Of a stretch of DNA of 64,000 bases, positions 36,039-48,339 are shown one piece after another; the stretch's first letter is position 1, and each line of letters starts with the position of its first letter. Origin of the DNA: Cyrtodaria siliqua (taxonomy: Eukaryota; Mollusca; Bivalvia; Adapedonta; Hiatellidae). The stretch lies in contig JAWPHD010011426.1 in NCBI GenBank assembly GCA_037043455.1, forward strand, positions 18,501 through 82,500, written 5' to 3'. The notes under the pieces were generated by a model that saw only the letters and a program-made list of their open reading frames with translations, made no database searches and was not told where the DNA came from. A program made the translations under genes and the position numbers.

Positions 36039-36143
36039 TTAAAAGTGTACGGTGTATATATGGTTTAAAAGTGTACGGTGTATATATGGTTTAAAAGTGT
36101 ACGGTGTATATATGGTTTAAAAGTGTACGGTGTATATATGGTT
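36039..36143. repeat. 26-bp tandem repeat, four copies
   Basis: Four nearly perfect copies of a unit containing TTTAAAAGTGTACGGTG and TATATATGG. Confidence 0.92.
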
Positions 36144-36655
36144 TGAATCTTAGAACTAAAAAGTTATTATGTGGAATTTGTATTAATGCCTTATAGTGTA
36201 ACTTAACTGGAGAGGTGAATTATTTATTTCAAGCGTTTTTATTAATTATTGAAATTGGAATGTAATACTATTCTATGAATAGCAAGATAATGGCCAATTA
36301 GTAGTTGTCAGAGATACGAAAAACACTGGTATCAAAGATCACAAGAAAACTAAAGAAACATTCTGTTAAAATGGGCCAGAAATAATGTCGGTGAGTCCAA
36401 ACCTTCTGCGTGGTATAGGAAAACATGTGTTTAAAGATAGAAATAAAAACATGAAGGTCATACAGGAGTGAATTTATTGATATTCGGGGGTACATTTTAC
36501 GGACGCCACAAACAACACTGATGTATCAATAAAAGCAGATACAAAAGTCAGTTTATCAATAAGGCATACACCAGAGATATACGGCATACACCAGAGATAT
36601 ATGCAATAAAAGCATAGCAGTAATGCCTTTTATGAACTGATAAATATACACTTAC

Positions 36656-36838
36656 TCGAATATGCCATTTCCGTAGTGCACGTGGCATAGTCAAATGTCA
36701 TCACCATTCTGTCTGTACACACATCCCAGTTATCCGTGCTGGAGTCACACGTCACCGTGCCATCTGCCGCTGTGTGTGTATAATCCATCTTTGCCAAAAG
36801 TGCTGGAGCACACCATTGCTTAGCAGTTGACTCAGAAC
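36656..36838 (-). CDS. Module B exon 4
   Basis: 183 bp, phase 1 at both ends; acceptor ending CGAAG, donor GTAAGT. It encodes about 60 residues starting SESTAKQWCAP and including TVTCDSSTDNWDVCTD and MTFDYATC. Four Cys match the four in exon A4 (SESTAYKQCP, ALCND, VCTDK, ACTG). VCTD followed by a hydrophobic FD stretch is the best conserved patch. The acceptor has a weak pyrimidine tract, but the frame and the match to A4 decide it. Confidence 0.9.
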
Positions 36839-36969
36839 CTTCGATATACCAAATATATTATTAGCTATATTGGCCAATAGTCAGATGGGGTTATCCCATT
36901 CGTGAAACTCCGGTAATTCCGTCTAGGCTCGGAATCAAAGAGGTGATCGAGATGTTTCAAACGGGGGTT

Positions 36970-37580
36970 TTCCGTCCTCCTTTGTTATCGTCGTCCGTTA
37001 GCTCATTTGTGAGGGCGATAACTTAGTATTCACCAGATTAGAGCTGAAAGTTTGTTTCAACAAGATCTTTGGCGAGTTTGACAATGAGTGAACTTGGGGT
37101 TGCGTTACGGAGTTATCACCCTTGATTATTGGAAAATACGCGAATTTCAGGCTGTGGAGGAAATAACGACTTTTGATCTTAACCAAATTTGATTTGAAGG
37201 TTACCAAAGGGTAGTAAAACATAACGTTTGAACTATGGAGACAACTGCAAAAATACACAAGCGTTACAGAAGTATAGAACTTGATTATGGGAAAATACAC
37301 GAATTTCAGGTTGTGAAGAAAATAACGACTTTTGATCTTAACAAAATATGATTCGAATGTTGCCAAAGGGTAGTAAATCATAACGTTTGAACTATGGAGA
37401 CAACTGCAAAAATACACACGCGTTACATAAAATACACGCGTTACATAAAATACACACGCGTTACATAAAATACACGCTTACATAAAATACACACGCGTTA
37501 CATACAATACACACGCGTTACATGAGATACACCGCGTTACATAAAATACACACGCGTTACATAAAATACACACGCGTTAC
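36970..37580. repeat. Two 150-bp satellite copies and a short minisatellite
   Basis: 37080-37425 holds two diverged direct copies (CGACTTTTGATCTTAAC, CCAAAGGGTAGTAAA, CATAACGTTTGAACTATGG). At 37425-37580 an 18-19-bp repeat of ACACGCGTTACATAAAAT follows, which is clearly seeded by the end of the satellite copy. ORFs on the minus strand here translate the repeats. Confidence 0.85.
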
Positions 37581-38930
37581 AGAAGTATAGCCCCTGATTA
37601 TGTCGGAAACTTTTTTACTTAAGTAAATATTTTTCGTGAATCTTAGATGAGTTTGACTTAGAGCAAAACATATCCCCTCGTTGCAATTGCCCTGGATTAA
37701 GGAACATATTCGTCCCCGGTCTATATTTCCAAACCGTTAACGATGTCTTGTCCATATATGGTATGTCTTGTCCATATATGGTATGTATAAAACAAAGTAT
37801 AAAACCAAAAAGTGGGTGATATGTTCAAGATCTGTGTCGAGGGTCAAGGTCATCAAGATAATGTCATGAGCAGTTCTGTGTTTATGTATCATTAATAAAG
37901 GTGAATCCCGCACTAAATGTGGGTAAAAGGTCAAGGTCACGGGTCAATGTCATGCAATTCGTATATCTGGTCGTCCATAACTCATAAATTGCTTAAAATA
38001 ATGAAATGGAAGTTGATCTGTTCTATATGTATCATCAATAGATGGCATGCCACTCACCAACTTTGAGGTCATGCAAAGTTCTCATCCAGTCCCAGAAATG
38101 TGTCAGTGACCCATTTACTTGCTATAAAGGCAACGAAGAGCTGAACATCAAAGCAAAATGAAAGAAACCATGTTTCTTGTCTTAAATAGCTTTGTAGATT
38201 ACAAACCGAACACAGACGTCACCTATTTTCAATTGGTATGAGAGCAAGGTTAACAAGTAGAGCGTCCTTGTTGGGCCTCTTGTTTTAAGAATAGATTAGA
38301 ACTCATTCTTTACTTCTTAATTGTAAAACCCATTTACATTGTAGAGTCGTGTACCGTGTACACCGGCATCTGTTGCATTTCATGTATACATACATCGTCA
38401 GCTGTACGAGGCTCAATTAACATGTCGCCAGTTGTCAATCATTTATCCATTTCAACCAATCAAACCAAAACGATACCTCCGACAAACAACAGCACGTATC
38501 ACTGTATAATAAAGCACGTGCAACTATGTTATAATATAACCTATTGTCAATATACTCCGACATCAACAATAGGGCGGAAATATCTAAGTACTGGCTTCGT
38601 GAGTTTGATTTTGTCAATGTAGTTGTTAAAGCTATAGACGCTATACTTAAATCGCATGCCAATTTGTAGGCGTGTCTTCATTTGTAATTTCACGTTTACC
38701 AGCTCATGATGGGTAGTCAAGCGATCAAATTTAAAGCAGGACATTTACTTTATAGTCATCAAGTAGTGCACATTGTACCTGTACACATGTATCATTATAG
38801 TTTACAGAACCTGTAACATGTATCATTATAGTTTACAGAAGTTCATTCGTGACTCATTCATATTCATTAGTAAGTGCTAGTTTAAATATAGCGTCCGTAG
38901 CTTTAAGATATTTTAAATCAAGCGTGTTAC

Positions 38931-39059
38931 CTGACTTGACCATGACGTGAAACTCTGCCGCAGGTATGGCTGTCACATCATCACATATTTGTGCCTTTGT
39001 GGTCAGAGTATCCCCGGCGTTGATTTTCACTCTCTCGTTGGCTGCATCTGTGAGTGCGA
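38931..39059 (-). CDS. Module B exon 3
   Basis: 129 bp, same length as A3; acceptor TGGATTTCAG, donor GTAACA; phase 1 at both ends. It encodes ALTDAANERVKINAGDTLTT, then an IC pair and a strand-like FHVMVKS end. A3 has the matching pattern (VFVHLDAGITSKDTIC, FSVMVKQ). One Cys. The donor departs from GTAAGT (GTAACA) and is the weakest in the gene. Confidence 0.9.
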
Positions 39060-39179
39060 CTGAAATCCATATAATCTAGACATTGATCATTTTCATAACT
39101 GACATATTATGTGATTTCTGATATGTATTGTTTTCGCAATGTGACCATCTAAAAATATATTTCTCAAAATATCAAAGTT

Positions 39180-39600
39180 ATACGTACATTATATACCATC
39201 TATACATGTACTTTAACACATACACACGTATTTTAAAACATATATATAAACTTACACCCACACACCCACACCCACCCATGTGTTTTAACACATATACAAT
39301 TACTTTAACAAACCCAACGTTCTGTAACACATACATATATACTTTAAAAAGTATACACATAACACATAAAATTAACAAGTATTTTATCACACACACATAT
39401 ACTAACACATAAACAAGTATTTTATCACACACACAAGTACTATAACACATAAACAAGTATTTTATCACACACACATGTACTATAACACATAAACAAGTAT
39501 TTTATCAAATACACGGGTACTATAACATATAAACAAGTATTTTATCAAATACACATGCACTTTAACACATAATGTACTATAAAACATACACACGTATTTT
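39180..39600. repeat. Roughly 40-bp minisatellite, CA-rich
   Basis: Units with AACACATAAACAAGTATTTT and ATCACACACACA words, best ordered at 39360-39560. Begins about 120 bp upstream of exon B3 in gene orientation. It continues into degenerate ACACAT-rich DNA to about 39860 with a short (GCAC)n near 39640. Confidence 0.8.
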
Positions 39601-39864
39601 AACACAAATACAAATTTTACGCACTCACGCACGCACGCACGCACGCATGCACACACATACATACATACAACAAATAAACATGTACGAATACACATAAAGA
39701 TGCATTTTGACATAAATACATGTACCATAACACATATAAATGTATTATATGTACTTATGTCCTATAAAACATATACATGTACCTTAACATATTAACATTA
39801 ACTGTTAATACACATATTTACGTACCAATACACATATTCATGTATTACACACAAGCTAACACGA

Positions 39865-40814
39865 CACCCCAACCCACCACCACGCCCCGTCACTCAAACA
39901 AATTCCAACGTTTTCGTTTGAAAATAATTCTAAAACACCGCCAACTTGTCTCTCTGAAAATAATATTGTTTAGATTTCACTATAGAATTGTTACTTCAAT
40001 ATATAGCCTAATTATGTAATTTCAAGCATACAATGAACAAAATTCCTAATTACTCACTTTTGTATCTTAACTAACTAATTTTCTTATTTTAAATATATTT
40101 TAGAATAGATATGTGATAAGTATTTTGTTTTGATCCATAGTTTGTAAAACATTTATTTTTTGTTTAAATTGTTACATCTTTTGAGAGTTACCCTCCCTTT
40201 ATATGAAAACATGAAATGTGCTGATAAAACACATAACATGAGTCGAAGATCGCTGAAAGATATAGCATTCTTAAAATTGGTATGAAACAATAGAAACAAA
40301 CATAAAAAATTTACCCATTTATCGCAGATTCTCCGTCTATAAAAAATGAAATATGGATAATCTTAAATAACCTCCCTTTAAATTGAATATTGTTTGAAAT
40401 TCAAATGACTGTCATTCAGCGTTAACATTAAATATTTCGAAAAATTATTTTGCAAACGCATTTGTAGTGGTGATGCTAGTAAAACATCTGTCAAAATAAT
40501 TTTAACTGGCATATTTTAGGAATATCGAAAGCTTCACTAATTTGAAGTACTTAATACAATCCTATATACCCAGTTGTATAAGCGTTATAACTTATTTCTA
40601 AGAAAACACATTGACTTAAAAGTTTTAAAATAAGTTCATGCAATCAGAGCAGACGATTTACACTCGTTATTTTGCAGTTTATCTCTAATCAAGCTCAAAA
40701 TACACAAAACAATGAGAACATATTCTTAGGTAGGTACTTAGCAATTTGGTTTAGTGTGTTATAAAACTGTGTAGATGATACAATACTATGCATTCTCATT
40801 GGTATGTATTTCGA
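39865..40814. other. Intron B2-B3, no further feature seen
   Basis: AT-rich intronic DNA without a recognised element. Confidence 0.5.
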
Positions 40815-41741
40815 ATCTAATTTAATTTTATCGTCGCCCCAACAGCTGCTGATGGGGTCATTGTTGTACCGGGTACTACAAAAAGGCACCCGGTGTTTAT
40901 TTATGTATACAGAAACGTACCCGAAAATCATCGAAATCCAGAAAGGCCCCCAAATATACATAAATCTGTAAATGTACCCGAGACATAATACAATGTCGTA
41001 AAATGCGGCCGTAACGCGTTCTGTTACTTCACGGAAACGAAACTTTCAATGTTTACGAAGTTTAATCGATTCACTTTTTAAAAGCCGCTAGCAGTTGCCT
41101 CCGCCTTAAAGGAATGTAGTTGGTCTAAATATTTGACCAGCTCTTCTTGAATGACGAGCTGCATATTTGTTTACTTTTTTGCGCTGGCTTTGGTGATTTA
41201 CAACTTCCGGTTTTACGACAATACGTTCTGTTTTTTATTACTAACTATGGCAGCCTAAATATGTTTTACGAACAATAGCGCAATAGTTAATAATAAACAA
41301 TATTGTTTAAGCACTTGTTTTATCGAGTTCTAAATTGTTTCAATTCCGCCAATGAGCTCTTGTTTGTCCGGGTACGTTTCTGTATATTTGGGGCCGTTCT
41401 GGAATTCAAAAGATTTTCGGGTACGTTTCTGTATACATAAATGTACCCCGGGTACATTTTTGTAGTACCCGATACGACAATGACCCCATCAGCCCAACAG
41501 CTAATGTCATATAGTCATATAGCGACTTTCCAGCTTCAGTTGGTGCAGGAAGACCCCAGGCGCTCCTCCGGGCAATTTTCGTCCACGGGCGGGCACCTGG
41601 TTAGAACCACCGACGTTCCGCAAGACAGCTGGATAGCTTCCTCACATAAAGAATCCTAGGCCCCTGAGGGATCGAACCCACAGCGGTGAGGGGCAAGTGA
41701 TTTCAAGTCAAAGACTCTGACCACTCTGACACGGACGCCCC
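40815..41741 (-). mobile_element. SINE family II, copy 2, split by a MULE-like element
   Basis: The head lies at the right (inverse of GGGGCGTCCGTGTCAGAG..., with TGACTTGAAATCACTTGCCC and GGGTTCGATCCC on the minus strand). The body includes the inverse of GAACGTCGGTGGTTCTAACC. The 3' tail continues across the insertion to about 40815. The intact copy at 45.8 kb reads straight through GTCGCACCAGCTAAGG, which is the empty site. Confidence 0.8.
40848..41493. mobile_element. MULE-like TIR element with 9-bp target duplication
   Basis: 646 bp with inverted ends GCTGATGGGGTCATTGTTGT / its inverse, extending imperfectly for about 120 bp (GGGTACTACAAAAA, CGGGTACGTTTCTGTATA). Flanked by CCAACAGCT at 40839-40847 and 41494-41502. 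A 9-bp duplication with long inverted ends is typical of Mutator-like elements. No transposase ORF. Confidence 0.8.
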
Positions 41742-42059
41742 TTTAATATTCTGAAGAAACGAAACTGAGGACATGTTGATAACACAGTACCAAATGATAG
41801 TTACACATTTTAACTGTCATCATGGTAATAAGGGTTGTGATGTTCAATGATAACACAGTACCACATGGCAGTAACACATACATTTTAACCGTCATCATGG
41901 TAATACGGTTTGTGATTTGCCTATTGCTTGATCGTGTATTGCACGTGCTGAGACGTTCACTATGACGTATGTATGCGCATATATATATATATATGTATTT
42001 ATTATATAACCTATAAATAGACGCGTTTTCATTGGCTAAAAAGTAATTTTTTAGAAAAA

Positions 42060-42324
42060 ATATCTAGCGATATTGACCTGTTTTTTTGATATTGACCTGT
42101 TTTTTTGATATTGACCTGTTTTATATAATTGTTTTTTTGATATTGACCTGTTTTATATAATTGTAAATTGAGGGTTATATAATAAAACAGTTATGGACTT
42201 TTCAGCTGTTATACATGATGTTGATATGCACCAAAAAATCATTATTGACCTCGGCTATCGCCTCGGTCAATAATGATTTTTTTGGTGCATATCACATCAT
42301 GTATAACAGCTGAAAAGTCCATAA
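42060..42324. repeat. GATATTGACCTGTTTT tandem repeat and 134-bp palindrome
   Basis: 42060-42175 has four copies of GATATTGACCTGTTTT(TTT). At 42191-42324, two 65-bp arms form a near-perfect palindrome starting TTATGGACTTTTCAGC, with CATTATTGACCTCGG at the tip and a loop of a few bases. Confidence 0.9.
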
Positions 42325-42483
42325 TTGTATAATATTACATGAATATAGAACAAAGAAACGAGTTAAAGACACTATTAGTCTTAGATCTAAAATTAAAGAA
42401 TGCTAAACTATTCCATACATGAATCTAGTGTTAATGGATTTAGTACATGTAAATGACCTCGTTTGCATGACGTTTCAAGCTTA

Positions 42484-42485
42484 AA

Positions 42486-42520
<35 letters not shown>

Positions 42521-43026
42521 TAATAATGATAATAATGATAATAATGATAATAATAATAATAATATGATAATAATATTAATAATAATAATAATAATAATAA
42601 TAACAATAATAACAATAATAACAATAATAATAATATTAAAGTGGTGGTGGTGGTGGTTGTGGTGGTGGTGGTGGTGGTGGTGGAGGTGGTGGTGGTGGTG
42701 GATGTGGTGGAGGTGGTGGTGGTGGTGGTTGTGGTGGTGGTGGTTGTTGTTGTTGTGGTGGTGGTGGTGGTGGTGATGATGATGATGATGATGAAGCAGA
42801 TAATAATAATAATAATAATAATGGTGGTGGTGGTGGTGGTGGTGGTGGTGGTGGTGGTGGTGGTGGTGGTTGTGGTGGTGGCGGCGGCGATGGTGGTGGT
42901 GGTGGTGGTGGTGGTGATGATGATGATGATCAGAAGCAGATGATAATTATAATAATAATAATAATAATATTGAAAATAATAATAACAGTGATAATGATAA
43001 CAATAATAATAATAATGATAAAATTA

Positions 43027-43057
<31 letters not shown>

Positions 43058-43177
43058 TGATGATGATGATGATGATGATGATGATGGTGGTGGTGTTGGT
43101 GGTGGTGGTGGTGGTGGTGGTGGTGGTGGTTGTAGTGATTGTGGTGGTGGTGTTGGTGGTGGTGGTGGCGGTGGTTG

Positions 43178-43228
<51 letters not shown>

Positions 43229-43232
43229 TATT

Positions 43233-43273
<41 letters not shown>

Positions 43274-43277
43274 TACT

Positions 43278-43332
<55 letters not shown>

Positions 43333-43345
43333 GAAATAATAATAA
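42484..43345. repeat. 860-bp compound trinucleotide microsatellite
   Basis: Alternating blocks of (TAA)n, (GGT)n and (GAT)n with interruptions. It lies in intron B2-B3, so the transcript would carry (TTA)n, (ACC)n and (ATC)n. All ORFs here (poly-Ile, poly-Val, poly-Tyr) are trivial. Confidence 0.97.
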
Positions 43346-43389
43346 CTACAATTATCACTAAAGGTAATTATTATCCTCGCAACGATGTC

Positions 43390-43800
43390 CAGGCAGAAAC
43401 AAACCTTCAACTAAAATTGGTGAAAATCAGAACCCGTTTACTGAAGTTGTTGGGAACCCAGTCTGAAATTTCCATATTTTCAAAAATAAGAGCTCTAACT
43501 GACTAATCCACTCGTATAATTTGCTCATTGTCAATCCCTACTGAGATCTTATTGATATTAGCTTTCAAACATAAAAATGGTAAAAATCAGATCCCATTTA
43601 TTACAATTATCATGGAATCAATCAGAAATTCGTACTATTTCTATAATCAAGGGCAAAACTCAGTCAGGAACACACTCTTGGTCATTGTTTAACCTGTCTG
43701 AGATCGATTTTAAAAACAATTTCACACCAAATGTGTTGAAAATCGGGACCAATTTACTGAAGTTATTGTGCAAACGAGTTCAAATTTCAACCATTATATG
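43390..43800. repeat. Diverged satellite copies
   Basis: Two or three copies of about 170 bp with words TGGTGAAAATCAGAACCC, TTACTGAAGTT and CAGTCTGAAATTT. This style resembles the satellite at 48.3 kb. Confidence 0.65.
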
Positions 43801-44423
43801 TTAAATGGAAAAATAAATAACTATTTCAATACGGAACTCGATGGGAAGCGATGCGACGGGACAAAATGATTCTCCCATACAGCCTCCACCAAACCAGAGC
43901 CCCCACCAAACCTACCTTTTGGCGGGGTTATACTAATAAAGCAATATTATTAATAAGGACGTAATATAACGAGAAAATGAATTTGAAACAATTCAATCTT
44001 GCATGAGCTCCTCAAAAACATATTATACAAAAACTATACAAGAAATGAGATGTTTACATTGAGAGAATGAATAACCGGATAACCAGATATATATATGTAA
44101 AGTGATATTTGTAGTAGACATTTAAAGCATAATTCATTAATCAAACTATTTTACACATAAAGTTGCAAGACTTACTAACAAATGGCTTGTGTAATCCACT
44201 GTAAATATATACAATGTTATGAAATTATTAATATATTGAGTATTATTGCTATGGCAAGGAAATGAATCCATAACATCGGAGAAGTAATTATACTCTGTAG
44301 CATGGTCAATGACATTTCCTTTGTATTTGGACAGTTTTAAATCATTTAATGGAAAATAACACCTGTCAGAATGACTGATGTACTCTAACTACCAGTTATC
44401 GGAAGTTACAGTATGGCAGATAT
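43801..44423. other. Intronic, no feature seen
   Basis: AT-rich DNA with nothing recognised. Confidence 0.45.
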
Positions 44424-44550
44424 CTGACATGGACATGCTACAAAACAAATAGAGTATGGTCTCATCGAGTTTGCTGGTTTAAACACTTCGATGGGATATG
44501 CCCATCTCGGGGTTTAAATCAACCAACTCGTAGATACCATGATCTATATA
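44424..44550. repeat. Hairpin repeat related to 19.1-19.7 kb
   Basis: GACATGCTACAAAACAAATAG followed by AGTATGGTCTCATCGAG and an imperfect inverse arm (ACTCGTAGATACCATGATC). The flank word is the complement of that at 19.18 and 19.59 kb, so it is an inverted, diverged family member. Confidence 0.7.
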
Positions 44551-44705
44551 TTACTTATACGACGAATGATACCGATGGTATCTGTCAAATGTGAACATTG
44601 CTATTTACTTCCTACATTGCTTAATACTTCCTATTTATAATCAGTGAAAAGCTCAAACAAATGATAACTTAAACAAATGATGTCACGTAATTACGATGTC
44701 AGATG

Positions 44706-44890
44706 CGGAGCGCTGTGGTCTAGTGGTAGAACGTTGGACCCAAAAGTCGTGGGTTCGATCCCCGCCATAACCATATGTGTTGTGTCCCTGAGCAAGACAC
44801 TTTATCAGCATTGCTTAGTACTGGTTCTACCCAGGAAGAGAATCAAGAAGTACCTTAAAAGTGAATCGCTTACAACAGGTATAGAAATAC
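44706..44890 (+). mobile_element. tRNA-derived SINE, family IV
   Basis: The head contains CTGTGGTCTAGTGGTAGAAC and GTGGGTTCGATCCCCGCC, good A- and B-box regions. The body has GTGTCCCTGAGCAAGACACT and ACTGGTTCTACCCAGGAAG. It is unlike families I-III in this window. Confidence 0.75.
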
Positions 44891-45119
44891 AGTAAGAGAT
44901 TAAACATTTATGTATTTGAAACGGAAAAAACAACAAAACAACTTCAAACATGGCGAATGTTTGAAGTTTCCATAACAGACAGTTCATGTCTCATTTGAAG
45001 ATCTGTGCATACAATGCTAGGTTAGAACACGCAGTGAAAACATACTGTAAGATAAAGATGAAGTGACGTCAAAGATAATCACTATAATCAATAATCTGCT
45101 TGTTTATTCCCGCATAAAT

Positions 45120-45154
<35 letters not shown>

Positions 45155-45176
45155 TCAAACAGACCTTGTTACTTAC

Positions 45177-45280
45177 CATGTTTCTGGTAGTAGTAATAGG
45201 ATGCGTCGGTGATCTTTGTCATTTCCAGGCACAGATAACTCACCCACACTTCACTATTATAATTAAAGGTATCTGTTGCC
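45177..45280 (-). CDS. Module B exon 2
   Basis: 104 bp, same length as A2; acceptor TATTTTCCAG, donor GTAAGT; starts in phase 2, ends in phase 1. It encodes VWVSYLCLEMTKITDASYYY and on to QKH. The YLCL..TK..DASY core is shared with A2 (FWTYLCLQFTKLSDASYRYY). One Cys. Unlike A2, its donor region has not been amplified into a minisatellite; only a short (GACA)n lies just downstream, at 45120-45145. Confidence 0.92.
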
Positions 45281-45761
45281 CTGGAAAATATTTGTTTTAT
45301 CATATACATTGTCTTTAGCCCTGACGAGTATTTGTTTTACCAGATAATAATGCGTCTTTGACCCTGGAGAATATTAATTTTTCAGAAGAAGAATATAGCA
45401 TTCTTTAGCCATGGAAACGAGTTGCTTTACTAGATAATAATGTGCCTTAAGCCCTGGAAAACATTTGTTTTTCAGAATAACAATATAATTATAATGTATG
45501 TAGCCTTGGAAAATATTTGTTTTCAGACACGTATTTAGCCCTTGAAAATAGTTGTTTTGCCATATAGTAATATTTCTTTAGCCCTAAATTCCGACACACG
45601 GGCCCACCTGAGAGAGACCGACTCATTGTAAGACTAAATATGAATACGAATGCACTGAAGCTTCGAAAACATTTAATTGTTTAGAGTTGTTTTGCATATT
45701 GCAGTATTGCATGTAGCAATAAAATCTAAAACGATACGACTGTCTTATATGAGCCTCGAAG

Positions 45762-46034
45762 AAATTGAATTGAATTTAACTGGGTTGTATAGTCGCACCA
45801 GCTAAGGTCATGTGACAACTTTTCCAGCTTCGATTGGTGGAGGAAGACCTCAGGTGCCACACCGGGACATTATCATGCAAGGATAGGAACCTCGGTAGAA
45901 TCACCGACATTCCGCAAGCCAGATGGATAGCTTCCTCGCATAGAGATTCCTATGCCCATGATGGATCGAACCCACAGCGGTGAAAGGCAAGTGATTTCAA
46001 GTCAGAGACTCCAACCACTCGGCCACGGACGCCT
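45762..46034 (-). mobile_element. SINE family II, copy 3 (uninterrupted)
   Basis: Full-length copy with tRNA-like head at the right, body, and a tail of GAATTGAAT type at the left. It is the best reference for the empty site of the MULE-like insertion at 40.85 kb. It lies 79 bp from the donor side of exon B1. Confidence 0.8.
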
Positions 46035-46112
46035 CTATGAAAACAGATCCTCAGACATCTCTGTAAAAATCCCTTCCTGTAACAGTTTTCATGGATTGCA
46101 AAATGGACTTAC

Positions 46113-46299
46113 TTTAATACCAGTGTACCCTCAGAGTTGACGAAGAAGGTCGTGTCTAGACATTCCCAGTTGTTGATATTGGAAGTGTGGCTAGTGTAAT
46201 CCCATCCTGACATCGTGGTGGTGGCAAATGTGACATCGTCACGTGTATTATCGTGCCACGTTGTACTCTGGAATACGGTAGGACAGGCGGACACACCCT
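46113..46299 (-). CDS. Module B exon 1
   Basis: 187 bp; acceptor TTGTTTACAG, donor GTAAGT; starts in phase 1, ends in phase 2. It encodes GVSACPTVFQSTTWHDNTRD, then VTFATTTMSGW and NNWECLDTTFF, ending EGTLVLK. Two Cys (ACP and WEC) and the Trp after STT fit the start of a family of Cys-rich ectodomains of unknown function in molluscs that I recall as DUF7042-7045. That match is from memory and unverified. The split codon at its start joins exon A6. Confidence 0.9.
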
Positions 46300-46639
46300 C
46301 TGTAAACAATACAACATATACAGTATCATGGTGTGCTGTAATATATAAACTAGAAGGGTGTTCCACGGAACGTTTGTGTCGCCTACCGTGTGCTTATTTC
46401 ATTGCATCAACTTGGTTAGGTTTTATGACACGGGGCATAACTCTGCCAAAATCAAAGTCGGAGTTATTGGAAATGTTCCTAAATGTGTGTGAAGTTTCAT
46501 GAACATAGCTCAAAAAAATTTTAAGTTATGACCAATATTATGTTGCAGGATAATGTGTGGTGGACGGACGGTCGGACGAAGACAGACGACGACGTACACA
46601 GTGATCTCTAAGTGTCTACTATGCTACGCAGGCGACACA

Positions 46640-47469
46640 AAAAGGATTGTTATGCATTTTGTGGGTCCTGTACGTCAAGTGACATGATTCTGCTAATGAT
46701 AAAGGTGTAAACATTTACACTGTAAGGAGTTAGTTAGGGGTTTGGATTTAAAAATAAAGAAGAGTACTGTTAATAATAATACTTACGTATAACTAGTAGA
46801 AGGGCATGCTATTAAAATAATAACGTTTTAAGATATATAAATCTGAACGTGATCACTATATAGTTTCGTTACTTGATCTAAAATTAGCATATGCAGTATA
46901 TGTGATTCAAGTCAACATTACTATCAACATGCGAAACATATTCATAATATTTAATAATTAATATCAACATAAAGAATATAATTATATATATATATGAATT
47001 TATATATTCTTTTAATAAATGATATCAAAATGAAGAATACAGAGGATCTTACATTGGTGCCTGTTTAATATTGAATGTATTACACGAGTGGTATAAACTT
47101 ATAAGATGCGAGGCTGTGCCGAGCTTCATATCAATTTTATCCAATGAATTCAATATGAAATTGTCACGAATGTGATATTCTATTTATCACATAACTCCTA
47201 AAAAAGCCTCATAAGGTACACATTTTTTATTGTAGATCCCTTGCCGCTATATATCTACATAGACGTTAAAATGTAACACACTGACTATTCAGTGGCTTTG
47301 ATTATCATGATTTCTTTCACTTGATGGAAGGCGTTCCTTTGTTAACTCGTTTATTTACATACCCTCACTCATGAAAACCCAATACGCCTTACATCACGTG
47401 TAAGAATCATGATAATTCATGATAACCGAACCCCATCCGTGCAATACCCATTTCCTTGTTAACATTTAG
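46640..47469. other. Intron A6-B1, no feature seen
   Basis: AT-rich sequence. The preceding 46430-46640 has a repeat-like end with GGACGGACGGTCGGACGAAG and GGCGACACAAAAAG, typical of bivalve interspersed repeats. Confidence 0.45.
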
Positions 47470-47704
47470 AGACTCTATGGCAGGGAAAGTAAGTAAGGAC
47501 GCTGCGTCGAAAACGTTCTCGCCTCTCGCCGCTGTGGTTTCGAATCCCACTGGGAACTCGAAGTGTCAAGTGAGAGATTGTCGATTCTTAAAGATGGTGA
47601 GAGGTATACGGTATCGGTCCTACCCAGGAAAAATGAGGTGATCTGTCTCTACCACAAAAAAATCGACGTCATATATGGCCTGACTTAAATCACCATTAAA
47701 ACCA
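47470..47704 (+). mobile_element. SINE family I, copy 4
   Basis: Contains GGTTTCGAATCCCACTGGG, GGTGAGAGGTATACGG, CCTACCCAGGAAAAATGAGG and ATCGACGTCATATATGGCC. The tail lacks the CAAA run. Confidence 0.8.
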
Positions 47705-47879
47705 GAGGACCAAGACGGCTTGTATGTCTTGGGCTTGTGATGCAAAGGCCCAAGAGGGCATGTGAAGGCCATCTACTGGCTAACAAAAGCGGATTTCATA
47801 CAAGTGAAATGCCTGACAGCACCGAGTGTTTCCCTTTAATTCAATATATTGTTTATTTTTTATCCATGTTCATGGTAAC

Positions 47880-48300
47880 ATCAGCCATTTTGAATGTCGC
47901 GTTCACCTAATTTTCACAAACTTGAAAGCCATAGACTTCAGCATCATCCTTGTGAAGTTTGGTGGAAATCATCCGCGCGGTTTAAAAGATATAAGCATTT
48001 CGCGGAAACGACGGCCATCTTTAATGGCAGCCATCTCGGATGTCGCGTTGATCTAATTTTCACAAAACCTGAAATCGATAGACATCAGTCTCGTCATTGT
48101 AAAGTTTGGTCATAATCATCCAGGCTGCTTAAAAGATATAAACATTTAACGGTAACGGCGGCCACCTTTAATGATTGCCATCTGGCCTATTTTTTTTACA
48201 AATTTGAAATCCATAAACCTCAGCAGCATCCATGTGCAGCTTGGACAAAGTCAGCAAAGCGGTTTAAAAGATACAGTATAAGCATTTTACACTAAGGTGC
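47880..48300. repeat. Diverged 145-bp satellite, three copies
   Basis: Copies share CCATCTCGGATGTCGCGTTG, CTAATTTTCACAAA, AGTTTGGT and TTAAAAGATATAAGCATTT words. Confidence 0.8.
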
Positions 48301-48339
48301 TAGAGAGTCCACAAGGTTGTGGGTTTTTTTCCAGAAAAA

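Noticed and set aside
42484..43506. Poly-Ile, poly-Val, poly-Tyr and poly-Trp ORFs
   Set aside because: Trivial translations of trinucleotide repeats.
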